A stretch of DNA of 64,000 nt. Origin: Algihabitans sp965233705. Its GTDB lineage: Bacteria; Pseudomonadota; Alphaproteobacteria; Kiloniellales; DSM-21159. The position numbers were made by a program, and so were the translations under genes. The notes below the pieces were generated by a model, which saw only the letters and a list, made by a program, of their open reading frames with translations, searched no databases and was not told where the DNA came from. Location of the stretch: assembly GCA_965233705.1 (NCBI GenBank), contig CBDDTF010000003.1, positions 496,001-560,000 of the forward strand, read 5' to 3'. Shown one piece after another: positions 39,132 through 47,807 of this stretch; position 1 is the first letter of the stretch, and each line of letters opens with the position of its first letter.

Positions 39132-39160
39132 GGGGCCGCCGGCGAACCGGCGGCGGCCCC
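39132..39160 (+). repeat. intercistronic hairpin between binding protein and livH genes
   Basis: GCCGCCGG (39135-39142), loop CGAA and CCGGCGGC (39147-39154) form an 8-bp stem, extendable past a small bulge by flanking GGG (39132-39134) and CCC (39157-39159). It lies 14 bp after the binding-protein stop and has no U-tract. Such hairpins often protect the upstream mRNA so that the binding protein is made in excess of the membrane parts. Confidence 0.6.
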
Positions 39161-39196
39161 GACCGGCCCTTCGGAACAGGCAGGCGCGGGCACGCG

Positions 39197-40069
39197 ATGG
39201 AAACCTTTCTCCAGTTCCTCTTCGGGGGGCTGACGGTCGGCGCCGTCTACGCCATCGTCGCCCTCGGCTTCACGATCATCTACAACGCCTCCGACGTGAT
39301 CAATTTCGCCCAGGGCGAGTTCGTCATGCTGGGCGGCATGTGCACCGTGTTCTTCTCGCTCTGGGGGCTGCCGCTGCCGCTCGCCGCGGTGGCGGCGGTG
39401 ATCGCGGCGAGCCTGGTGGGCGTGGCGCTGAACAAGCTGGCGATCGAGCCGGCGCGCGGCGCCAACGTGGTGACGCTGATCATCATCACCATCGGCGCGT
39501 CGATCTTCCTGCGCGGCCTGGCCCAGGTGGTCTTCGACAAGCAGTTCCACCGGCTGCCGAGCTTCTCCGGCGACCAGCCGATCGACGTACTGGGCGCCAC
39601 GCTGACGCCGCAGTCGCTCTGGGTCATGGGCGGGACGGCCGTCATCGTGGTGGCGCTGTGGTACTTCTTCACCCGCACCACCTTCGGCAAGTCGATCCTG
39701 GCGACCAGCCACAACCGCCTGGCCGCGCGGCTGGTCGGCATCAACGTCGAGGTGGTGCTGCTCGCCTCCTTCGCGCTCTCGGCGGCGATCGGGGCGCTGG
39801 CCGGCATCCTGGTGACGCCGATCACTCTGACCTCCTTCGACGCCGGGACCATGCTGGCGCTCAAGGGCTTCGCCGCCGCCATCCTGGGCGGCATGGGCAA
39901 CCCGCTGGGCGCGGTGGTCGGCGGCCTGCTGGTCGGCGCCGCCGAGGCGCTGGGCGCCGGCTACATCTCCTCCGAGTACAAGGACGCCGTCGCCTTCCTG
40001 ATCATCCTCGGCGTGCTCTTCGTGATGCCCAGCGGCCTGTTCGGCCGGCGCGGCACGGAGCGGGTGTAG
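39197..40069 (+). CDS. livH: ABC transporter permease, LivH type
   Basis: A 290-residue inner-membrane permease with about eight hydrophobic helices. Family features are FLFGGLTVGAVYAIVALGF, NFAQGEFVMLGGM, the cytoplasmic coupling region NRLAARLVGINVEVV and GGMGNPLGAVVGGLLVG near the end. It forms the translocation path with LivM. It follows the binding-protein gene after a hairpin-containing gap, and livM starts 4 bp after its stop. Confidence 0.95.
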   Translation: METFLQFLFGGLTVGAVYAIVALGFTIIYNASDVINFAQGEFVMLGGMCTVFFSLWGLPLPLAAVAAVIAASLVGVALNKLAIEPARGANVVTLIIITIGASIFLRGLAQVVFDKQFHRLPSFSGDQPIDVLGATLTPQSLWVMGGTAVIVVALWYFFTRTTFGKSILATSHNRLAARLVGINVEVVLLASFALSAAIGALAGILVTPITLTSFDAGTMLALKGFAAAILGGMGNPLGAVVGGLLVGAAEALGAGYISSEYKDAVAFLIILGVLFVMPSGLFGRRGTERV

Positions 40070-40073
40070 CGCC

Positions 40074-41024
40074 ATGGCGAGCTGGCTGATGCAACCGCGC
40101 AGCGGCGGCCTGCTGCTGCTGGCGGCGATCATGGGCGCGGTCTACCTGGCGGCGCCGAACAACTTCTACCTGGACGTGGCGATCCAGATCGGGCTCAACG
40201 CCATGGTCGTGGTGGGGCTGAACCTGCTGATCGGCTACGCCGGACAGATCAGCCTCGGCCACGCCGGTTTCTTCGGACTGGGCGCCTACGCCTCGGCGGT
40301 GTTGCCGGCCCAGCTCGGCATCCCGCCGCTGGCCGCGCCGCTGGTCGGCATGCTGGGCGTCGGGCTGCTGGCCTTCGCGGTGGCGCGGCCGATCCTGCGC
40401 CTGAAGGGCCACTACCTGGCGATGGCCACCCTGGGGCTGGGCATCCTGGTCTACATGGTGCTGACCAACGAGTCGCAGCTCACCGGCGGGCCGGACGGCA
40501 TGGTGGTGGAGAAGCTGCGGCTGTTCGGCGAGCGGATCAGCGGCAAGGACTGGTGGTACCTGATCACCAGCGTGATGCTGCTGCTTTCGGTCTGGCTGAC
40601 CCTCAACCTGATCGACAGTCCGACCGGCCGCGCCCTGCGGGCGCTGCACGACAGCGAGATCGCCGCCCAGGTGGCCGGCGTCGACGTCGCCCGCTTCAAG
40701 GTGGTGGCCTTCGTCTACTCGGCCGTGCTGGCCAGCCTGGCCGGCTCCATGTCGGCGCTCTATTCCGGCTTCGTGACGCCGGACAAGGCCAGCTTCGTCC
40801 ACTCCATCGAGCTGGTGACCATGGTGGTCCTCGGCGGCATGGGCTCGACCTTCGGCGGCATCCTCGGCGCGGCGGTGCTGACCTCGCTGCCGCAGTTCCT
40901 CACCGCCTTCGCCGACTACGAGCACGTGCTGCTGGGCGCCATCCTGATGGCGGCGATGATCTTCCTGCGACGCGGACTGCTGCCCTCCACCCTGGACCTG
41001 CTGAGCCGGAGGCGCCGGGCATGA
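40074..41024 (+). CDS. livM: ABC transporter permease, LivM type
   Basis: A 316-residue second permease subunit with multiple membrane helices. LNLLIGYAGQISLGHAGFFG and LKGHYLAMATLGLGILVYM are diagnostic of LivM, as are the coupling segment ALRALHDSEIAAQVAGVDV and VLGGMGSTFGGILGAAVL. It ends in a basic tail (SRRRRA). The stop overlaps the livG start (ATGA), so the two are translationally coupled. Confidence 0.95.
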   Translation: MASWLMQPRSGGLLLLAAIMGAVYLAAPNNFYLDVAIQIGLNAMVVVGLNLLIGYAGQISLGHAGFFGLGAYASAVLPAQLGIPPLAAPLVGMLGVGLLAFAVARPILRLKGHYLAMATLGLGILVYMVLTNESQLTGGPDGMVVEKLRLFGERISGKDWWYLITSVMLLLSVWLTLNLIDSPTGRALRALHDSEIAAQVAGVDVARFKVVAFVYSAVLASLAGSMSALYSGFVTPDKASFVHSIELVTMVVLGGMGSTFGGILGAAVLTSLPQFLTAFADYEHVLLGAILMAAMIFLRRGLLPSTLDLLSRRRRA

Positions 41025-41798
41025 GCCATCTCAAGGTCGAGGGCCTGTCGATCGACTTCGGCGGCCTGCGCGCCATCGACAAGCTGAGCTTCGAGATCGG
41101 CGCCGGGACGATCCATTCGATCATCGGGCCGAACGGCGCCGGCAAGACCACGCTGTTCAACCTCATCACCGGGGTCTACCGCCCGAGCGAGGGGCGAATC
41201 CTGCTGGACGGCGAGGAGGTGACCGGCCTGCCGCCGCACCGCCTGGCGCGCCGGGGCATGTGCCGCACCTTCCAGAACCTGCAGATCTTCGACCGCATGA
41301 CGGCGGTGGAGAACGCCATGCTCGGCCGCCACCTGCACGAGTCGAAGGCGCTGCTCAGCCACCTGCTGCGCCTGCCCGGGGTGGTCGCGGAGAACCGCCG
41401 CAGCCGCGCGCGGGCGCTGGAGCTGCTGGAGCTGGTCGGCCTGGCCGAGCAGGCCGACGAGCCGGCCGGCGCGCTGCCCTACGGCGCGCTCAAGCGGCTG
41501 GAGATCGCCCGCGCCCTGGCCGGCGAGCCCAGAATCCTGCTGCTCGACGAGCCGGCGGCCGGCTGCAACGCGGTGGAGACGCGCGAGATCGACGCGCTGA
41601 TCCAGAAGGTGGCGGAGCAGGGGGTGACCGTGGTCCTGGTCGAACACGACATGCACCTGGTGATGAACATCTCCAACCACATCCTGGTACTCGACTACGG
41701 CCGCAAGCTGGCCGAGGGCACGGCCGAGGCGGTGCGGCGCAATCCCGACGTGATCGCCGCCTACCTGGGCCAGCAGCCGGAGGAGGAGGTGCCGGCCC

Positions 41799-41806
<8 letters not shown>
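41021..41806 (+). CDS. livG: ABC transporter ATP-binding protein, LivG type
   Basis: A 261-residue ATPase. Walker A is GPNGAGKTT near residue 37, followed by the LivG-specific RTFQNLQIFDRMTAVENAM, and Walker B with ILLLDEPAAG. The signature region reads LPYGALKRLEIARAL, where most LivG proteins have YGQQRR; Gly and the helix after it are kept, so it is likely still functional. The C-terminus carries VLDYGRKLAEGTAEAVRRN. It overlaps livM by 4 bp and livF by 8 bp. Confidence 0.95.
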
Positions 41807-42524
<718 letters not shown>

Positions 42525-42594
42525 GCCGAAGGAAAGGGTGCGCCCGGCCCGCGCTTTGCGGTTGGCAAGCGCCCCGCCGGCCGCCAGACTCGGC

Positions 42595-42633
42595 GCCGGG
42601 CGCGGCGGCGGTCCCGACGCCGCCGCGCCCGGC
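42595..42633 (+). terminator. perfect 16-bp hairpin after the transporter operon
   Basis: The arms 42595-42610 and 42618-42633 are perfectly complementary over 16 bp around a 7-nt loop (GTCCCGA). No T-run follows, so it is not a textbook intrinsic terminator. It begins 71 bp after livF and ends 15 bp before the next ATG. It may reduce read-through, protect the operon mRNA or limit translation of the next gene. Confidence 0.5.
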
Positions 42634-42648
42634 AAGGACGGCGGCCCC

Positions 42649-43407
42649 ATGGACTTTATCTTCATGCTGACCCGGCAGGACCGCACGGTGGCGGATTGCC
42701 TGGCGGTGGTCGAGGAGGTGCGCAGCCTGGGGCTGGGCCATATCGGCTTCAAGGACCTCGGCATCGACCGGGCGACGCTCGCCGCGTTGAACCGCCGGAT
42801 CAAGCAGAGCGGCGCCCGCAGTTGCCTGGAGGTGGTGGCGACCGACCCGCAGGCGGTGCTGCGCTCCGCCCGCACGGCGCGGGAGATCGGGGTCGACCTG
42901 CTGCTGGGCGGGGCCGAGCCCGAGGGCGTGCTGCGCATCCTCCAGGGCTCGGGCATCGGCTACTATCCCTTCCCGGGCCGGCCCTTTGACCATCCCACGC
43001 GGCTGGGCGGCACGGCCGACCTGGTCGAGCGGCAGTGCCGCGCGCTGCTGCAGCGCGGCTGCGCCGGCGTCGACCTGCTGGCCTACCGGGCGACCGAGGC
43101 CGAGCCGCTCGACCTGGTCCGCGCGGCGCGGCGCGGGCTCGATGCGCGCCGCTCGGAGGGGGGCGGCTCGGATGAAGGCGGCCGGCGGGGCCGGCTGGTG
43201 GTCGCCGGCAGCATCGACAGCCCGGCGCGCATCCAGGCGCTGGCGGCGGCCGGGGCCGATGCCTTCACCATCGGCTCGGCCGCCTTCGAGGGCCGCTTTT
43301 CGCCGCGCAAGGGGCTTTTGCGCAGCCAACTCGCCGAGATCCTGGCGGCGGCGCGGGACTGTCCGGCACCGGCCGGCGCCGCGCGCGCGGCCACGGGCTC
43401 GGGGTGA
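42649..43407 (+). CDS. uncharacterised TIM-barrel-like protein
   Basis: A 252-residue protein that looks like a (beta/alpha)8 barrel. The segments FKDLGIDRATLAALNRRI, SCLEVVATDPQAVL, GVDLLLGGAEPEGVL, YYPFPGRPFDHPT and the phosphate-site-like GADAFTIGSAAFEGRFSPRK come in barrel order. I recall such proteins being labelled 4-hydroxythreonine-4-phosphate dehydrogenase-like in databases, but the sequence does not support that function. The ATG at 42649 is chosen because MDFIFMLTRQDRTVADC is a plausible first strand. Function unknown. Confidence 0.78.
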   Translation: MDFIFMLTRQDRTVADCLAVVEEVRSLGLGHIGFKDLGIDRATLAALNRRIKQSGARSCLEVVATDPQAVLRSARTAREIGVDLLLGGAEPEGVLRILQGSGIGYYPFPGRPFDHPTRLGGTADLVERQCRALLQRGCAGVDLLAYRATEAEPLDLVRAARRGLDARRSEGGGSDEGGRRGRLVVAGSIDSPARIQALAAAGADAFTIGSAAFEGRFSPRKGLLRSQLAEILAAARDCPAPAGAARAATGSG

Positions 43408-43432
43408 GCGGCTTCTCCCGGCGGCCGGGCGC

Positions 43433-43924
43433 TCAGGACAGCGGCTTTTCCAGCATGACGACGCGCTTGCCGGGGCCGCTGTCGACCTTGGCGAGTTCGA
43501 CGAAGCCGATCGCCTTGTGGAAGGCCAGGGAGACGGGGTTGGGCGGCAGCTCGTTGACCTCGCAGACGATGCGCGGCGGCCGCGGCGCCAGGGCCTCGAC
43601 CGCGGCGTAGAGTCGGCGCCCGACGCCGAGGCCGCGCGCCGCCTGCGCGACCACGATGCGGTCGACGTAGGTGAAGGCGCGGTAGCGCGCGCAGAACCAG
43701 CCGTAGTTGTCGCTCTCGTGGTCGGCGCCGGGATCGACCGCGACGAGAAAGCCGAGCAGCGCCGCGCCGCGCCGGGCCACCACGGCGAGGCGCGCGACCT
43801 CCAGCAGCCGGCGGAAGCGCGCCTCCGGCAGCGCCGGGACGTGCGGCTCGGCGCCGTTGTTGAGCCGCAGCACGGCGGCCAGGTCGGCCGCGCCGAGCGG
43901 CGCGATCTCCACCCGCCCGGTCAT
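43433..43924 (-). CDS. GNAT-family N-acetyltransferase
   Basis: A 163-residue GNAT acetyltransferase. The acetyl-CoA-binding motif is RIVVAQAARGLGVGRRLYAAVE near residue 100, preceded by YVDRIVV and followed by FHKAIGFVELAKV, the usual last strand pair. NNGAEPHVPALPEARFRRLLE at the N-terminus is typical of one GNAT subgroup. I prefer the start at 43924, with GGGAG at good spacing, over the ATG at 43942. The acceptor substrate is unknown. It is convergent with the TIM-barrel gene. Confidence 0.87.
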   Translation of the reverse strand: MTGRVEIAPLGAADLAAVLRLNNGAEPHVPALPEARFRRLLEVARLAVVARRGAALLGFLVAVDPGADHESDNYGWFCARYRAFTYVDRIVVAQAARGLGVGRRLYAAVEALAPRPPRIVCEVNELPPNPVSLAFHKAIGFVELAKVDSGPGKRVVMLEKPLS

Positions 43925-43980
43925 CCCGCGCTCTCCCGTCATGGCCTCGGTTCCCTCAGGCGGCCGGTGCCCGCGGCGCC

Positions 43981-44736
43981 TTAGGCCGCCTGGCGCCGGC
44001 CGCGGGTCTCGGCGACCAGGTCGAGCCAGCGTTCGGCCAGGGCCTCGGCCCAGTGGCGCGCGGCGAGGTGGTGCCGGCGGATCTGCGCATCGAGGCCGTT
44101 GAGGAAGCCGGCCGGCGCCGCCTCGGCGGGCTGCGCGTAGGCCATGACCCACTGGCGCAGGATATCGACCGTGGCCTCGCAGTGGAACTGCAGGCCGTAG
44201 GCCAGGGCGCCGATGCGGAAGGCCTGGTTGGTGCAGGCCTCGCCGGTCATCAGCAGCTCGGCGCCGTCCGGCAGGTCGAAGCTGTCGCTGTGCCACTGCA
44301 TCAGATGCGGCCTCGGGTCGAGGCCGCCCAGCAGCCGGTCGCGCTCGCCGGCGGCGGTGGCGCGCAGCGGGGTGAATCCCACCTCGGCCTCGGGCAGCCG
44401 CCAGCAGCGCCCGCCCCAGGCGCGCGCCATGAGCTGGGCGCCCAGGCAGATGCCCAGCACCGGCCGGCCCGCCGCCTCGAAGCGGCGCATCAGTGCGGCC
44501 AGCTCCGGCAGGTAGGGGTGCTCGGCGTCGTCGGTGGCGCCCATCAGGCCGCCGAGCACCAGAAGTCCGTCATAGTCGCCCGGCCCCTCGGGGATCTTGG
44601 CGGGGGTCGTGGGGGCGGCCGAATGAAGCTGGTCCGGGGCCAGCAGCGAGTCGAAGTAGCCGCCGCGCCGGAGGATCGCCTCGCCGAAGTAGCCCGCCGG
44701 GGCATGGCGGTTGTTCATGACCGTGAGGATCTGCAT
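43981..44736 (-). CDS. class I glutamine amidotransferase-like protein
   Basis: A 251-residue stand-alone class I glutamine amidotransferase domain, GMP-synthase-like. The nucleophile Cys97 lies in LGICLGAQLMARAWGG and the second part of the triad in LQFHCEATVDI, where Cys replaces the usual Pro of FHPE. LLVLGGLMGATDD is the oxyanion segment. Such proteins hydrolyse glutamine or gamma-glutamyl amides; next to AguB and near PuuA, a PuuD-like gamma-glutamyl-GABA hydrolase role is conceivable but the family differs from PuuD. AAGGAG precedes the start. Confidence 0.85.
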   Translation of the reverse strand: MQILTVMNNRHAPAGYFGEAILRRGGYFDSLLAPDQLHSAAPTTPAKIPEGPGDYDGLLVLGGLMGATDDAEHPYLPELAALMRRFEAAGRPVLGICLGAQLMARAWGGRCWRLPEAEVGFTPLRATAAGERDRLLGGLDPRPHLMQWHSDSFDLPDGAELLMTGEACTNQAFRIGALAYGLQFHCEATVDILRQWVMAYAQPAEAAPAGFLNGLDAQIRRHHLAARHWAEALAERWLDLVAETRGRRQAA

Positions 44737-44809
44737 GCCGGTGCTGCTCCTTTTCGGGGCCGTCTGTGTGGCGCCTGCCGGTCGGGGCCGCGTCCTTCCG
44801 CCGGTGCCG

Positions 44810-44832
44810 CGGCGCGGCCGGCGGCCGCGCCG
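44810..44832. repeat. perfect 10-bp inverted repeat in the 44737-45011 gap
   Basis: CGGCGCGGCC (44810-44819) and GGCCGCGCCG (44823-44832) form a perfect stem with a 3-nt loop. An unusually AT-rich run (TTAAAATATTTTTCTTGTTG, 44981-45000) lies further up in the same gap, near the stop of the N-carbamoylputrescine amidase gene. The gap separates two minus-strand genes, so both could affect expression of the amidotransferase gene. Confidence 0.5.
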
Positions 44833-45011
44833 GGAGACTGCATAGCCTGTTCTGTGGCGCGGTGGCGCGGCAAGCCGCCGCATAGCCGGCATGCGCCGGC
44901 GGCTCGGTTCGCGCGGCGGCCGATCCGGTCGCGTGGCTTGCGCCGGCGGCGTCTCAGCATTCGGGTGTAGATCGCTGGATTTAAAATATTTTTCTTGTTG
45001 CGCGGAGCCGT

Positions 45012-45893
45012 TCAGCGCGGCCGCGTCAGGCCGCCGTCGAGGGTCAGCAGCGGGCCGTAGAGCTCCGGCCGGCGGTCGCGGAAGACGCCCCAGGAGGCAC
45101 GCGCGGCCTGAATGCGTTCCAGGTCGAAGCGGGCGGTGATCACCGCCTCCTCATCGCCGGCCTCGGCCAGCTTGGCGCCGGTCTCGTCGGCGATGAAGGA
45201 GGCACCGTAGAAGCGCAGGCTGGCCGCCTCGGCCGCTTCCTCGCCGATCCGGTTGCTGGCCACCAGCGGCACCAGATTGGCGGCGGCGTGGCCCTGCATG
45301 GCCCGCTGCCAGTGAGCCTTGGAGTCCAGCTCCGGGTCCTGCGGCTCGCTGCCGATGGCGGTCGGGTAGAACAGCACCTCGGCGCCCATCAGGGTCAGGG
45401 CGCGGGCGCACTCGGGAAACCACTGGTCCCAGCAGATCCCGACGCCCAGCCGGCCATAGGCCGTGTCCCAGACGCGAAAGCCCGTGTCGCCCGGGTTGAA
45501 GTAGAACTTCTCCTGGTAGCCGGGCCCGTCGGGGATGTGGGACTTGCGGTACAGCCCCAGTACCGTGCCGTCGGCGTCGATCATCGCCAGGCTGTTGTAG
45601 TGGGCGGTGTTGGCCCGCTCGAAGAAGCTGAGCGGCAGGACCACGCCGAGTTCGCGGGCCAGCGCGGCGAAGCGCGCGATCACCGGATGGTCGTCGTAGG
45701 GACGGGCCAGCGCGAAGAGCGCCTGCTTCTGGTCGGGGCAGAAGTAGGGCGTCTCGAACAGCTCCTGCAGCAGGATGGCCTGGGCGCCGGCCGCCGCGGC
45801 GCGGCGGACCAGGGCCTCGGCCCGGTCGAGGTTGGCGGCCCGGTCCCAGCTACAGGCCATCTGGGTGGCGGCGACGGTGATCTCGCGGGGCAT
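45012..45893 (-). CDS. aguB: N-carbamoylputrescine amidase
   Basis: Carbon-nitrogen hydrolase expected to turn N-carbamoylputrescine into putrescine, CO2 and ammonia. The 293-residue protein has the catalytic triad Glu44 (LLQELFETPYFCP), Lys117 (GLYRKSHIPDGPGYQEKFYF) and Cys154 (GVGICWDQWFPE). ELFETPYFC, SHIPDGPGYQEKFYF and the C-terminal FRDRRPELYGPL are the AguB forms. Agmatine deiminase, which makes its substrate, is not in the window. It is downstream of a putrescine aminotransferase gene on the same strand. Confidence 0.93.
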   Translation of the reverse strand: MPREITVAATQMACSWDRAANLDRAEALVRRAAAAGAQAILLQELFETPYFCPDQKQALFALARPYDDHPVIARFAALARELGVVLPLSFFERANTAHYNSLAMIDADGTVLGLYRKSHIPDGPGYQEKFYFNPGDTGFRVWDTAYGRLGVGICWDQWFPECARALTLMGAEVLFYPTAIGSEPQDPELDSKAHWQRAMQGHAAANLVPLVASNRIGEEAAEAASLRFYGASFIADETGAKLAEAGDEEAVITARFDLERIQAARASWGVFRDRRPELYGPLLTLDGGLTRPR

Positions 45894-45960
45894 GGGGCGG
45901 CGCTCTCGGCTGCGGAAGGAACGGTAGCCGAGAGGTCGCCCGGTCGTGGCACGACGTCAA

Positions 45961-46017
45961 GAGGCCGCGCCGCCGGGCGCCAGGTGGCCGCGCCCGGCGC
46001 CGGGGGGGCGCGGCCTC
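45961..46017 (-). terminator. large nested hairpin between spuC-like and aguB genes
   Basis: GAGGCCGCGCC (45961-45971) pairs with GGCGCGGCCTC (46007-46017); inside it GCCGGGCG (45972-45979) pairs with CGCCCGGC (45991-45998). Read on the minus strand it lies 50 bp after the aminotransferase stop and 67 bp before the aguB start. No strong U-tract follows. It may be a partial terminator or processing site between the two genes. Confidence 0.45.
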
Positions 46018-46067
46018 CCGCTCCGGGTTTTGCCGCGCCCGCAAGGAAGTGAGCTAAAGACCTGAAA

Positions 46068-47459
46068 CTAGACGGAAATGCCGAGGTCCTTGGCGGTCAG
46101 ATCCAGGCAGCGGCGGGCCGTGTCGACCAGCGCGTCGATCTGTGCCGTCTCGATGATCAGCGGCGGCGAGAGCACCATGCCGTCGCGCACCGCGCGCATC
46201 ACCAGGCCGTTGGCGAAGCAGTGGTCGCGGCAGATCGTGCCGACCCGGCCGAGCGGCTCGAAATGCTTGCGCGTCGCCTTGTCCTCGACCAGCTCGATGG
46301 CGCCGAGCAGGCCGAAGCTGCGCACCTCGCCGACCAGCGGATGCGTGGCCAGGTCGGCCAGCCGCTTCGCCAAGTGGGGGGCGGTCTCCTCGCGCACCTT
46401 CTCGACCAGCCCCTCGCGCTCCATCACCGCGATGTTGGCCAGCGCCACGGCGCAGGCCACCGGGTGGCCGGAGTAGGTGTAGCCGTGGGCGAATTCGCCG
46501 CTGCCGGCCTCCAGCACCTCGCCGACCCGGTCGGCGACCATGACGGCCGACAGCGGGATGTAGCCGGAGGTGATGCCCTTGGCCAGGGTCATGAGGTCGG
46601 GCTCGATCCCGAAGGGCTCGCTGGCGAACCAGTGGCCTGTGCGGCCGAAGCCGCAGATCACCTCGTCGGCCACCAGCAGCACGTCGTACTGGCGGCAGAT
46701 CCGCTGGATTTCCGGCCAGTAGGTCTCGGGCGGGATGATCACCCCGCCGGCGCCCTGGATCGGTTCGCCGATGAAGGCCGCCACCTTGTCCGGGCCGATT
46801 TCCAGGATCTTGTCCTCCACCGCCTTGGCGGCGCGGCGGCCGAAGTCCGCGGGGCTCTCGTCGGCCTCGGCGCAGTCGAAGGCGTAGGGCGGCATGACGT
46901 GGTGGAAGCCGGGCAGCGGCAGGCCGAAGCCCTCCTGCATGCCGGACATGCCGCCCAGGCTGGCCGCGGCCATGGTGGAGCCGTGGTAGGCGAAGGTACG
47001 GCTGACGATGTGGCTCTTGTCCGGTTGGCCCTTGAGGTTCCAGTAGCGGCGCACCAGGCGCACCACCGTGTCGTTCGATTCCGAGCCGCTGGAGCCGTAG
47101 AAGACGCGGTTGAGGCCCGCGGGCGCGAGCTGCGCCAGCTTCTCCGACAGCTCCACCGCCGGCGGCGTCGCGGTCTTGAAGAAGGTGTTGTAGTAGGGCA
47201 GCTCCAGCATCTGGCGGTAGGCCGCCTCGGCCAGCTCATGCCGGCCGTAGCCGATGTTGACGCACCACAGCCCGGCCATGCCGTCGAGCAGCTCCTGGCC
47301 TTCCGAATCGGTCAGGTAGACGCCCTTGGCATGGGTGATGATGCGGCTGCCGCCTTCGCCCTGCTTCAGGGCCTTGTAGTCGGTGAAGGGGCTGAGGTGG
47401 TGGCGGACGTCCAGCTCGCGCCAGCGCGTGGTGGTGTTGCCCAGAGGTTCGTTCGGCAT
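46068..47459 (-). CDS. spuC: pyruvate-dependent class III aminotransferase, putrescine type
   Basis: A 463-residue PLP aminotransferase of the omega type. Features are HHLSPFTDYKALKQGEGGSR near the start, GLWCVNIGYGRHELAEA, FYGSSGSESNDTVVRL, LLVADEVICGFGRTGHWFA (cofactor Asp) and TLAKGITSGYIPLSAV with the PLP Lys. These resemble putrescine-pyruvate aminotransferases (SpuC), giving 4-aminobutanal and L-alanine. The gene context (aguB, puuA-like, ald) agrees. Other diamines or omega-amino acids could be used, so the symbol is a best guess. TAGGGAG precedes the start. Confidence 0.85.
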   Translation of the reverse strand: MPNEPLGNTTTRWRELDVRHHLSPFTDYKALKQGEGGSRIITHAKGVYLTDSEGQELLDGMAGLWCVNIGYGRHELAEAAYRQMLELPYYNTFFKTATPPAVELSEKLAQLAPAGLNRVFYGSSGSESNDTVVRLVRRYWNLKGQPDKSHIVSRTFAYHGSTMAAASLGGMSGMQEGFGLPLPGFHHVMPPYAFDCAEADESPADFGRRAAKAVEDKILEIGPDKVAAFIGEPIQGAGGVIIPPETYWPEIQRICRQYDVLLVADEVICGFGRTGHWFASEPFGIEPDLMTLAKGITSGYIPLSAVMVADRVGEVLEAGSGEFAHGYTYSGHPVACAVALANIAVMEREGLVEKVREETAPHLAKRLADLATHPLVGEVRSFGLLGAIELVEDKATRKHFEPLGRVGTICRDHCFANGLVMRAVRDGMVLSPPLIIETAQIDALVDTARRCLDLTAKDLGISV

Positions 47460-47510
47460 TTTAGAAACTCCCTAGAAAACGTTGAAATCTCGAAAGAAAT
47501 TTCTCGATCT

Positions 47511-47624
47511 CTAGGGGTTGTAGCCGATGCGCGCGCACAGGATCAGCAGCTCGCTCTGCAGGCTGCGGCACGGCGCCTCCGGCTGAGGCGCGGCGGCGGG
47601 GGAAGCTGACGTCTGCCAACGCAT
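47511..47624 (-). CDS. possible 37-residue small protein
   Basis: A short frame from the ATG at 47624 to the TAG at 47511, within the 47460-47807 gap. The product (MRWQTSASPAAAPQPEAP, then LQSELLILCARIGYNP) has two cysteines and a short hydrophobic C-terminal part; no family recognised. TATGCT about 10 bp before the start looks like a -10 box, so a near-leaderless transcript is possible. The same gap has a 10-bp palindrome AGAAATTTCT (47495-47504) before the aminotransferase gene, and an AT-rich stretch (47685-47735) before adhP. Otherwise nothing is seen in it. Confidence 0.3.
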   Translation of the reverse strand: MRWQTSASPAAAPQPEAPCRSLQSELLILCARIGYNP

Positions 47625-47807
47625 GGCGCAAGCATAGCGTCGCGGCGTCGCGCTTCCAAGGTGCCGCTGCGTGGCAAGTTCAGCAGGGGATTTGATTAAT
47701 TTGCGCAGGCCACGCGCCAAAATTCGGCCCCAAATCCGGCGCAGAGTGGAAACCCGCATAGGTAGAGCGGTCCGGAAACGACAAAAGCGAAGAAGGGAGT
47801 GAGCGTC

